Below are positions 36,737-44,176 of a DNA stretch of 55,053 nucleotides, one piece after another. This DNA is from Bacteroidota bacterium (GTDB taxonomy: Bacteria; Bacteroidota; Bacteroidia; Chitinophagales; LD1). The stretch spans positions 1-55,053 of the forward strand of contig JAOQAO010000187.1 of assembly GCA_025963485.1 (NCBI GenBank), written 5' to 3'. Under the pieces are notes generated by a model, which saw nothing but the letters and a program-made list of their open reading frames with translations, ran no database searches and was not told where the DNA came from. Each line of letters starts with the position of its first letter. The stretch's first letter is position 1. The translations under genes and the position numbers were made by a program.

Positions 36737-36982
36737 TTACTTGGATACAGTAGCGTCTGCAGCTTTCAGTGACTGAACTTTTGCCTCTACAGCTGCATCC
36801 ATATTCTTAGCGCAGTCGTCCGTTTTTGCCTTGATCTCATCAGCAGCCTTGACCGCATAAATAGAATCTGCTTTCGCTTTCTTCTGATCCTCTGTGAGCG
36901 GAGTGTACTTAGCGCCGCAGCTGCTCAGGATCAGTGCCGCCATAGTACCCAGGGCGAATAATGACATTACTGATTTTTTCAT
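36737..36982 (-). CDS. Small lipoprotein with helical domain
   Basis: 81 residues. Signal and lipobox ILSSC (Cys 22). The mature part is one charged helical region (EDQKKAKADSIYAVKAADEI and following), similar in composition and spacing to residues 30-70 of the downstream lipoprotein, so both may be related. The repeats are missing. Function unknown. Confidence 0.75.
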   Translation of the reverse strand: MKKSVMSLFALGTMAALILSSCGAKYTPLTEDQKKAKADSIYAVKAADEIKAKTDDCAKNMDAAVEAKVQSLKAADATVSK

Positions 36983-37296
36983 GATTGTTGTTTTTAATAG
37001 TTTAGTTAAGAATGAGCGAATTTAGCAGGAATGCGCTTGAGAAAAAAAATTTTCTTCAGTATAAATGAACACTGTTAAGGATTTATCAACAAAAGAGGTA
37101 GCCCCACAACCCCGAAAGGAGCTTTAAAAGCCGGATACAATTGTCTGAATCAGAATTCACAGAATTGAAGAATTATCAGAATAACAGCAAGAATACGGCA
37201 TAGCGTAGAATCATAATATGATTTATCTGTCTCGGATAGAATGGGCGATGCCCGATTCCAGCGTATGCACCTTTACAGGGCTTGAGTATTAATAAA
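36983..37296. other. 314-bp intergenic region with dispersed palindrome
   Basis: No gene is supported. It contains a short palindromic repeat copy at 37102-37133, a poly-A/T stretch near 37041-37055, and a small gggc-gat-gccc hairpin at about 37239-37250 that may be the terminator of the phospholipase-D-like gene. Confidence 0.45.
37102..37133. repeat. Short palindromic dispersed repeat, copy B
   Basis: ccccacaaccccgaaaggag followed by ctttaaaagcc. It shares the ccccgaa core with copy A (12451) and GGAG.CTTTAA with copy C (54972). Confidence 0.45.
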
Positions 37297-38667
37297 TCAG
37301 AGTTTTACGACCTTGTATGTCTTTGAGCTTGTTTGGGTGGAGACCTTGATCAGGTATGTACCTGTGGCCAGGCGAGCAAGCGAAATACCCGTGTGATCTG
37401 AGATCAGTGAAGCAGTATATAGCGCTTTACCGGTGAGGTCAGTCAAGTCTGCGTTGACAGGACCGGTCACGTTGGCGATATCGATGAAAATATGGTCCTG
37501 AGCGGGATTAGGATACAGACTGATGGATGATCCATCGGAGAGCATATCGACCCCCATAGTGCCACCCAGATTTTCAAAGCTGCCTGCAAAGGACTGGAGG
37601 TATTGATTGGCGAGTGTGGAGTCGTGTATGATGAGTGTATTCTCGTCATTTTTGGTATCGGCTGTCACGGACCAGTTGTGCGAACCGGTAAGTACCAATG
37701 GATCCATAGCCGGATAATCAGGGTCTACGACCATCATCTTGCTGTGGTAAACCTTGTTGCTTTGGCTATAGATCTTCAGGTCTGATCCCATAAGGGGACT
37801 TAGTATGTTATAGGCGCTATATCCTATACTAAACTCGTCCATGATCCCTTTGACCGTCATGCCCGCGGTGCTGTATTTAGCACTTATGGCATTTGCATTG
37901 GGTGACTCAGTGAATGTATAGACCCCGAAAAACAACTGCTTATCAGCAGTATTTATAGCTGTCACTATCTGGTCATTGGTATTGTCAGAGGGGCTGAAGT
38001 AGAGTTGTACGGTTTTGCCATCAATCGTAAATGTATGTGCGGTAGTGGCCGTTTTGAAAGGCCCGAATTTAGCATTGGTGGCATTGGGTGTAGCAGTAGT
38101 GCTCCCCCACATCTGCTCAAACTCAGCTAGATATGCCTGTGCCAGGGGTTGATCCTGTATGATCACGGCATTATTGACATCTCGGTCAAACATGAGTTCG
38201 GACCAGTTGGTAGAGCCTGTCCAGACAGTGGCATTGCTGGAATTTGCGACATCTATGATCATAAATTTGTTGTGCATGATATTGTACCCGCTTCCGCCCG
38301 GGCTAGCCAGGGTATGTATCCCGGCATTGAGCAGGCCGATGGAATTGCTTGCATTGTCTTTGCCATCGTATATGAGGCGAACAGTGACCCCACGGCCATA
38401 AGCGCTATTGATAGCTCCTGCTATATCCGCCATACCGCTGCCCTGTGAGAACTGATAGATGGCGATGTCGAGGGTCTGGGTGGCACGGTTGATATAGGCT
38501 ATCAGGGTATCATCGAGGGTATAATTGAGGTATACTGCATTATTGCCATGGCGGGCAAATGTAGTATCAACAGGTGTATTGAAGTAAGCTTTGATCTTAT
38601 CGCCTGCGGCGTATGAAGAGAAAGAAACGACAAAAAGAACAGCTAAAAGTAAATATCTGGTCATCAA
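37297..38667 (-). CDS. T9SS-secreted phospholipase-D-family protein
   Basis: 456 residues. Signal peptide (MMTRYLLLAVLFVVSFSSYA). Two PLD-like halves each carry an HKD motif: HNKFMIID (His132, Lys134, Asp139) and HSKMMVVD (His308, Lys310, Asp315), followed by TGSTNWS and TGSHNWS. The two motifs form one active site that breaks phosphodiesters, either of phospholipids or of nucleic acid. The closest feel is of secreted PLD-like nucleases, but that is not decided by sequence. The last 75 residues (LYPNPAQDHIFIDIANVTGP and on) are a type A T9SS sorting domain. This is a monomeric two-motif enzyme exported to the surface or medium. Confidence 0.9.
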   Translation of the reverse strand: MMTRYLLLAVLFVVSFSSYAAGDKIKAYFNTPVDTTFARHGNNAVYLNYTLDDTLIAYINRATQTLDIAIYQFSQGSGMADIAGAINSAYGRGVTVRLIYDGKDNASNSIGLLNAGIHTLASPGGSGYNIMHNKFMIIDVANSSNATVWTGSTNWSELMFDRDVNNAVIIQDQPLAQAYLAEFEQMWGSTTATPNATNAKFGPFKTATTAHTFTIDGKTVQLYFSPSDNTNDQIVTAINTADKQLFFGVYTFTESPNANAISAKYSTAGMTVKGIMDEFSIGYSAYNILSPLMGSDLKIYSQSNKVYHSKMMVVDPDYPAMDPLVLTGSHNWSVTADTKNDENTLIIHDSTLANQYLQSFAGSFENLGGTMGVDMLSDGSSISLYPNPAQDHIFIDIANVTGPVNADLTDLTGKALYTASLISDHTGISLARLATGTYLIKVSTQTSSKTYKVVKL

Positions 38668-38695
38668 TGATATGTTGTATAATTTAAAGCAGGGA

Positions 38696-38703
38696 CAAAC
38701 TTA
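38696..38703 (-). promoter_or_regulatory. Candidate -7 element of the PLD-family gene
   Basis: TAAGTTTG on the minus strand, 28 bp upstream of the start, fits TAnnTTTG exactly. No TTG was found 19 bp upstream. Confidence 0.4.
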
Positions 38704-38790
38704 AGATATTTCAGGGCATTTGTGGTGGGGGGAGACAGCATGGTGCACGACACTCCATGTTGAGTATGTAGTTTACCCACAGAGGAGTTA

Positions 38791-38820
38791 TTGGGTATTA
38801 TGGACAAAAAACTATCTTAG
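38791..38820 (+). promoter_or_regulatory. Candidate promoter of the mlaE-mlaF pair
   Basis: TTG (38791-38793), 19-bp spacer, TATCTTAG (38813-38820), one base off TAnnTTTG. If used, transcription starts only a few bases before the ATG at 38830, giving an almost leaderless mRNA. Confidence 0.35.
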
Positions 38821-38829
38821 CGCACATTA

Positions 38830-39579
38830 ATGAAGTTCCTCGAAGAAATAGGCAGCTACCTGATCATGATGCGTCATGCTTTCTCCAAACCAGAGAAGGC
38901 AGCTATGTATAGTAAAGAAACCTTCCGGCAGATGAAAGATATCGGGATAGGCTCGCTGTCTATCGTAGCGATCATCTCCACCTTTATCGGTGCGGTGACT
39001 GCGGTACAGTTCTCCTACCAACTCAAAAGTATAGGCCTCGTACCCATGTGGTGGATGGGGTCTATAGTACGGAAAGGCCTGATACTGGAACTAGCACCGA
39101 CTATCACCTCCCTCCTACTGGCAGGCAAGGTGGGATCAAACATAGCGACCGAACTAGGCAGTATGCGCATATCCGAACAGATCGATGCGTATGAGATCAT
39201 GGGAGTCAATACACGCTCCTACCTGGTCGGGCCTAAGATCCTGGCCGCTATAGTGGTGGTTCCTATGCTGATCGTCATAGCCGTAGCGCTCGGTATACTG
39301 GGTGGCTGGGCCGGTGGCGTACTGGGACACTTCTTCTCTACTGCAGAGTACATCAGGGGACTACAGGATAATATGAAGAACTGGGACGTAGTGGTCATGT
39401 TCATCAAATGCCTGTTTTTTGCCTTTATCATCGCCTCCATACCTTGCTATAAGGGATATACAGTATCCGGCGGTGCGCTGGAGATCGGCAAAGCCAGTAC
39501 ACAGGCCGTGGTTCTGAGTAGTATCATGCTGGTCATCGTCAACTTTTTCATTGCATTTTTCCTACTGGGCGCCGAATGA
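38830..39579 (+). CDS. mlaE: ABC transporter permease, MlaE family
   Basis: 249 residues. MlaE/YrbE permease landmarks: GAVTAVQFSYQLKSIG, the GLILELAPTITSLLLAGKVG segment, SNIATELGSMRISEQIDAYE and VMGVNTRSYLVGPKI-like sequence, with five or so membrane helices. The family moves phospholipids between the membranes with MlaF and an MCE-domain protein. It overlaps the ATPase gene by 4 nt. No MlaD/MCE, MlaB or MlaC gene is in the window; the MCE subunit must be encoded elsewhere. Confidence 0.93.
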   Translation: MKFLEEIGSYLIMMRHAFSKPEKAAMYSKETFRQMKDIGIGSLSIVAIISTFIGAVTAVQFSYQLKSIGLVPMWWMGSIVRKGLILELAPTITSLLLAGKVGSNIATELGSMRISEQIDAYEIMGVNTRSYLVGPKILAAIVVVPMLIVIAVALGILGGWAGGVLGHFFSTAEYIRGLQDNMKNWDVVVMFIKCLFFAFIIASIPCYKGYTVSGGALEIGKASTQAVVLSSIMLVIVNFFIAFFLLGAE

Positions 39580-40337
39580 TAGAGATAAAGAACATCAAGA
39601 AATCGTTTGGGGAGCAACAGGTGCTTAAAGGCATTTCAGCTACATTTATGGAGGGCAGGTGCAACCTGATCATCGGTAAAAGCGGTAGCGGAAAAACAGT
39701 CACGCTCAAAACGATGGTGGGCCTGGTAGAACCGGATGAAGGCGATGTACTCTATGATGGAAGGTCTTTCACAAAAATGAATTTTAAGGAAAGGAAGAGT
39801 ATACGCCGCGAGATCGGAATGCTATTCCAGGGAGGTGCATTGTTTGACTCCCTGACTGTGGAGGAGAATATCCGTTTCCCGCTGGATATGTTTACCACGA
39901 TGTCGATCGAAGAAAAGACCGAACAGGTAAATATCTGCCTGAAGCGGGTGAATATGGTCAACACCAATATGAAATACCCCGGTGAACTGAGCGGTGGCAT
40001 GAAAAAGCGGGTAGGCATCGCAAGAGCTATTGTATTGAATCCTAAGTACCTATTCTGTGACGAACCTAACTCCGGCCTCGATCCGAAGACCTCGATCGTC
40101 ATAGATGAACTCATCCAGCATATCACAGAAGAATACCAAATGACAACTGTGATCAATACACATGATATGAACTCCGTGATGGGCATAGGCGATCACGTCG
40201 TATTCCTGCATGAGGGGCTCAAGTACTGGGAGGGAAATCACAAAGAGATCATGCAAATAACCGGAGGAGAACTTTTTGATTTTATATTTGCCTCGGACTT
40301 TTTGAAAGATCTAAGGCGAAACGCGAAGGTTAATTGA
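39576..40337 (+). CDS. mlaF: ABC transporter ATP-binding protein, MlaF type
   Basis: 253 residues. Walker A GKSGSGKT (about 34-41), Q-loop GMLFQGGALFDSLTVEENI with the MlaF-typical FQGGALFDS, signature LSGGMKKRVGIARAI, Walker B YLFCDEPNSGLDP and H-loop NTHD. LSGGM and SGLDP are features of the phospholipid-transport MlaF group. The partner permease overlaps by 4 nt upstream. The complete motif set indicates an active ATPase. Confidence 0.94.
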   Translation: MIEIKNIKKSFGEQQVLKGISATFMEGRCNLIIGKSGSGKTVTLKTMVGLVEPDEGDVLYDGRSFTKMNFKERKSIRREIGMLFQGGALFDSLTVEENIRFPLDMFTTMSIEEKTEQVNICLKRVNMVNTNMKYPGELSGGMKKRVGIARAIVLNPKYLFCDEPNSGLDPKTSIVIDELIQHITEEYQMTTVINTHDMNSVMGIGDHVVFLHEGLKYWEGNHKEIMQITGGELFDFIFASDFLKDLRRNAKVN

Positions 40338-40420
40338 CAACGCCTTGAATCAATAAAGCTATTAACAGCGATTATAAAAACCAGTGGAAGTAAGAAGTAA
40401 GGATATCATTTATCTAGTTG

Positions 40421-40447
40421 CCAATTATCAATTGTAAATTATAAATT
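40421..40447. repeat. AATTG-type dispersed AT-rich repeat, copy 2
   Basis: ccaattatcaattgtaaatt followed by ataaatt, directly upstream of sucD. The string caattgtaaattat also occurs in the reverse complement of the tRNA-Leu leader (21158-21190). Confidence 0.55.
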
Positions 40448-40455
40448 AATTAAAA

Positions 40456-41346
40456 ATGTCAGTTCTAGTAAGTAAAGACAGCCGTGTAATAGTGCAGGGA
40501 TTCACAGGCAAAGAAGGTACATTCCACGCCTCGCAGATGATAGAATACGGCACGAACGTCGTGGGTGGTGTCACCCCCGGCAAAGGTGGAGAAAAGCATC
40601 TCGACAAACCGGTATTCAATAGTGTCGCAGATGCTAAAAAGGCAACAGACTGTAATGTATCTATCATATTCGTACCACCTCCCTTTGCCGCAGATGCGAT
40701 CATGGAGGCGGCTGACAGCGGCATAGAACTGATCGTATGTATCACCGAAGGTATACCTGTACAGGATATGGTGATGGCAAGGAACTACCTCAGCTCCAGA
40801 AAGTCCAGGCTCATAGGCCCTAACTGCCCGGGTGTCATCACCCCACAGGGCGCTAAAGTGGGTATCATGCCGGGATTCGTATTCATACCGGGCCGGATAG
40901 GTATCGTATCCAAGTCAGGAACACTGACATATGAGGCCGCAGATCAGGTAGCAAAAGCAGGCCTGGGTGTATCCACTGCCATCGGCATAGGAGGCGATCC
41001 TATCATAGGTACTACTACAAAAGAGGCCGTAGAGCTATTTATGAATGACCCGGATACCGATGCGATCGTCATGATCGGTGAGATAGGTGGTAGCCTCGAG
41101 GCTGATGCGGCTCGTTGGATCAAGGCAAATGGCAATAAGAAGCCGGTGATAGGATTCATAGCAGGCCAGACAGCACCTCCGGGACGCAGGATGGGCCATG
41201 CAGGTGCCATCATAGGCGGCGCCGAAGATACTGCTGCAGCGAAAATGCAGATCATGCGTGATTGCGGCATCTACGTGGTGGATTCTCCTGCCTCTATCGG
41301 GGAAATGGTGGCCAAGGTAATGAGCAGTGCTGCTGTGACTAAATAA
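40456..41346 (+). CDS. sucD: Succinyl-CoA ligase alpha subunit
   Basis: 296 residues, full length. It forms succinate and ATP/GTP from succinyl-CoA in the TCA cycle, with SucC. Landmarks: the CoA-binding Rossmann start [53 protein letters not shown] and the phosphohistidine loop [10 protein letters not shown] (His248). sucC is not adjacent. It lies about 120 bp after mlaF and is followed at 31 bp by a small lipoprotein gene, possibly co-transcribed. Confidence 0.97.
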   Translation: MSVLVSKDSRVIVQGFTGKEGTFHASQMIEYGTNVVGGVTPGKGGEKHLDKPVFNSVADAKKATDCNVSIIFVPPPFAADAIMEAADSGIELIVCITEGIPVQDMVMARNYLSSRKSRLIGPNCPGVITPQGAKVGIMPGFVFIPGRIGIVSKSGTLTYEAADQVAKAGLGVSTAIGIGGDPIIGTTTKEAVELFMNDPDTDAIVMIGEIGGSLEADAARWIKANGNKKPVIGFIAGQTAPPGRRMGHAGAIIGGAEDTAAAKMQIMRDCGIYVVDSPASIGEMVAKVMSSAAVTK

Positions 41347-41377
41347 TTATAAACGATAAACCCCAAAATACAATTTT

Positions 41378-41779
41378 ATGAGAAAGGCAATCATTTTTGG
41401 AATCATGATATCTGTGATACTGATGTCATGCAGCAAGACCAATAACAGCCCGTTTATAGGCACATATAATGGCAGCGGGGCAAGCAATACCATCAGCAGA
41501 GTGACTATAGGCGCAGCGGGCAGCACCAATCTGCAGGTACAGCTACAAGTGCAGTCTGGCGGTGTATACTATACCTTTGCTACGATCCAGAATGCGGTCC
41601 CTGCATCCGGGACGAGCCTGTCAGTAAACGAGAATGGGCTGATATTCGGCTCTTCGGAGACTTACCATTTCGTAGGAACCGGAGCACTGAGCGGTAATAA
41701 CCTGACACTATCAGGCAGTGCTACGAACGTCAACAACTCCTCAGACGTGAGGTTATATTACTTTACAGGCAGTAAATAA
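41378..41779 (+). CDS. Small lipoprotein, family member 1
   Basis: 133 residues. Lipobox ILMSC (Cys 18). The mature part starts FIGTYNGSG and continues with the beta pattern VTIGAAGSTNLQVQLQVQ, SVNENGLIFG, YHFVGTGALSGNNLTLSGSA, YYFTGSK. The same framework is seen in the next two lipoproteins (…VGVYN…NNIIIS…LKIQIK…TL…I.E……Y.I.GTL.…L.AT…YFSG). It looks like one domain of about 110 residues, perhaps calycin-like. Function unknown. A terminator follows. Confidence 0.8.
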   Translation: MRKAIIFGIMISVILMSCSKTNNSPFIGTYNGSGASNTISRVTIGAAGSTNLQVQLQVQSGGVYYTFATIQNAVPASGTSLSVNENGLIFGSSETYHFVGTGALSGNNLTLSGSATNVNNSSDVRLYYFTGSK

Positions 41780-41810
41780 GGTACTTCCTGGTATATCTAC
41801 TAGTCAATTG

Positions 41811-41845
41811 AAGCCACTTCCGGAAAGATCGGAAGTGGCTTTTAT
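41811..41845 (+). terminator. Intrinsic terminator after lipoprotein 1
   Basis: 12-bp stem aagccacttccg / cggaagtggctt, loop gaaagat, followed by ttttatt. Confidence 0.9.
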
Positions 41846-41995
41846 TATTATAACACATTGATTATCAATAAATATACGCACTCCTCAAAAAATCATCCGA
41901 CTTCTTTGAAACTTTTTCCGGCTTATCGGCGTACATGAGCAAGTGATTCCCGCATACCCTTGCATTAAAATCACTAATCCGTAAACAACTGTTTT

Positions 41996-42448
41996 ATGAA
42001 AAAAATACTATTCATCTGCACTATTCTCGCAGCTCTATTCATCTCCGGATGCAAAAAAAGTAACGAAACTGACTATGCTTCGGGCTGGGTAGGTGTATAC
42101 AACGATCCATCTTCGGTGCCTAATTCAGGAGTTAATACTACAGCCTACCTGAATAACATTATCATCAGCAGCACAGGGCCCAGTACGTTGAAGATTCAGA
42201 TAAAGGCAATCGAAACAAACTATATATACACATATACCACACTGAAGGGTGTCAACCTGAATGGTGCAACTGTAGCCAATATAGATGAGATGGACAACCT
42301 CACAGAAGGTACCGGACAATATCATATAAAAGGCACCCTGACCATGACCGGAACACATGTGGTACTCTCCGCCACCGCTACTAACACTGCATCCACCAAA
42401 GAAACAGATATAAAGACATTGTACTTCTCTGGTATCAAAAATCAATAA
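41996..42448 (+). CDS. Small lipoprotein, family member 2
   Basis: 150 residues. Lipobox FISGC (Cys 19) followed by KKSNETDYASGWVGVYND. The same domain as its neighbours: LNNIIISSTGPSTLKIQIKA, YTYTTLKGVNLNG, ANIDEMDN, YHIKGTLTMTGTHVVLSATA and LYFSG. It is separated from lipoprotein 1 by a terminator and about 215 bp, so it has its own promoter; none is convincing by eye. Function unknown. Confidence 0.82.
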   Translation: MKKILFICTILAALFISGCKKSNETDYASGWVGVYNDPSSVPNSGVNTTAYLNNIIISSTGPSTLKIQIKAIETNYIYTYTTLKGVNLNGATVANIDEMDNLTEGTGQYHIKGTLTMTGTHVVLSATATNTASTKETDIKTLYFSGIKNQ

Positions 42449-42471
42449 CTCATATCAATCAAGATAGTTCG

Positions 42472-42506
42472 AAACCATCTCTCGGCCGGGGGATGGTTTT
42501 ATCTTT
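42472..42506 (+). terminator. Intrinsic terminator after lipoprotein 2
   Basis: Stem aaaccatctctc / ggggatggttt region (two G-U pairs), loop ggcc, followed by tatcttttt. Confidence 0.8.
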
Positions 42507-42641
42507 TTATAGTACTCTCGCCAAATAGCCGCCGGAAATATTTGAGTTCCTTCTTAATGGCTTATTAGTTTGGCATTAATATTGTTTTAATCTATAATGG
42601 TCTATTTTTCGTATATTGTAGTAGGCAGAATTTCCCCCCTT

Positions 42642-43052
42642 ATGTTAAAGCTGCTATTGATATGCGTAGTTTCAGTGTCCCTTCTCCTATGGGGTGGATG
42701 CAAAAAAGCAGGGAATGCCAATACAGGTAATTGGGTCGGCGTTTATAATTCGTTCAACCAACACGATTCTCTCAACAACATCATCATATCAGCTGCGGGC
42801 GACAACCTACTAAAGATAGAAGTCAAAGGTGTATCAGGAGGTTATATATATATCTATACAACCTTGCATCATGTGACCATAAATAATCCGACTCAGGCAA
42901 CAATAAACGAAAATACCAGCATCAGCGGTGTCAACGGCCTGTACAACGTACAAGGAACACTGATGCTCTCAGGCCCCGACATCAGTCTGACTGCTACCGC
43001 TACATCCGGCGCTGATGTGAAAAACATCACCTTCACAGGTAGTCGGCAATAG
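42642..43052 (+). CDS. Small lipoprotein, family member 3
   Basis: The ATG at 42642 (MLKLLLICVVSVSLLLWGGC) gives a clean signal and lipobox (GGC); the frame from 42597 adds 15 residues without sense. About 136 residues. Mature sequence GNWVGVYNSFNQHDSLNNII, KIEVKGVSGGYIYIYTTLHH, TINENTSISG, YNVQGTLMLSGPDISLTATA, ITFTGSRQ. It is the closest relative of lipoprotein 2, indicating local duplication. Function unknown. Confidence 0.82.
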   Translation: MLKLLLICVVSVSLLLWGGCKKAGNANTGNWVGVYNSFNQHDSLNNIIISAAGDNLLKIEVKGVSGGYIYIYTTLHHVTINNPTQATINENTSISGVNGLYNVQGTLMLSGPDISLTATATSGADVKNITFTGSRQ

Positions 43053-43140
43053 TGGGTATCCGGTTTAAAACTATCTCGCCGGGCTACTCCGTCGCTAACT
43101 TCTTTTTACCATATTTGCGCCCGAATAAAATACCCCACAA

Positions 43141-43923
43141 ATGAAATCTTTTCAAACGCTGCTCACCGAACTCAATAACGGAATACTCATCGTCACACTC
43201 AACAGAGAAGACAAACTCAATGCCCTCAACAAGATGGTAGTCGGAGAAATCGGCGAAGTGATGCAGGAAGTTTATACTAACGCAGAGATAAAAGGTGTCG
43301 TAATCACCGGCAAAGGCAGCAAAGCCTTTGCAGCGGGTGCCGATATAGCGGAGTTTAAAGGACTGGATGAAGCGCAAGGCAAAGCGCTCGCAAAACGCGG
43401 ACACGATACATTCAATATGATAGAGATGTGCCCTAAGCCGGTCATAGCTGCTGTAAATGGTTTTGCGCTCGGGGGCGGATGTGAACTGGCAATGGCTTGT
43501 CACATCAGGATAGCAAGTGAGAATGCAAAATTCGGACAGCCGGAAGTAAATCTCGGGCTTATACCCGGCTACGGTGGGACTCAGAGGCTGGTACAACTGA
43601 TCGGAAAAGGCAAGGCACTCGAAATGCTCATGACAGCTGAAATGATCGATGCACATACTGCACAAAAGCTCGGCCTCGTGAATGATGTGGTGCAGACTGT
43701 AGAACTTTTGGATCACTGCAAAGGTATGGTGACCAAGATCGCCTCAAAGGCTCCCTTTGCCATAGCACAGGTCATACAGTCCGTTTACGCCCACTTCAAA
43801 GAAGGGCTGGATGGTTTTGATACGGAGATCACTCTCTTTGGCAAGTGTGTCACTACAGAAGATTTTGTAGAAGGGACAGCGGCTTTTCTGGAAAAAAGAA
43901 AGGCTAGTTTCAAGGGATATTGA
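43141..43923 (+). CDS. Enoyl-CoA hydratase/isomerase family protein
   Basis: 260 residues, full length for a crotonase. The oxyanion-hole segments are KAFAAGADIAEF and FALGGGCELAMACH. The two catalytic Glu of hydratases are present: the Glu in GGGCELAMAC and the Glu in GQPEVNLGLIPGYGG. Both acidic residues intact make a true enoyl-CoA hydratase (water addition to 2-enoyl-CoA in beta-oxidation) likely, although other crotonases cannot be excluded. It stands alone on the plus strand. Confidence 0.92.
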   Translation: MKSFQTLLTELNNGILIVTLNREDKLNALNKMVVGEIGEVMQEVYTNAEIKGVVITGKGSKAFAAGADIAEFKGLDEAQGKALAKRGHDTFNMIEMCPKPVIAAVNGFALGGGCELAMACHIRIASENAKFGQPEVNLGLIPGYGGTQRLVQLIGKGKALEMLMTAEMIDAHTAQKLGLVNDVVQTVELLDHCKGMVTKIASKAPFAIAQVIQSVYAHFKEGLDGFDTEITLFGKCVTTEDFVEGTAAFLEKRKASFKGY

Positions 43924-44176
43924 TCCTTTGAGTGGATTGAATCAAAAGATGAGAATTATATGTTTACACGCATTTATATTTTTCACATTTCTTACAATTT
44001 TCAACTAAGGACAGCGTCTATTACATACGATTGATTGATCATGCTTTTATTTATCAATCTCAATGTAACCATATCATGCCTCCTTAGCTACACATCTCAT
44101 CCTGCTGAATATATTTCAGACGCATTATTGCTTTTATTCTTTAAAATCTATTTTCCCATTCTAAATTCATAAAACT
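43924..44176. other. AT-rich intergenic region
   Basis: 253 bp before the SPFH gene. A 43-codon open frame (44041-44172) exists but is A/T-biased and unconvincing. No terminator or exact promoter was recognised. Confidence 0.4.

Noticed and set aside
44041..44172. 43-codon frame upstream of the SPFH gene
   Set aside because: Strong A/T bias, no signal or domain, likely chance.
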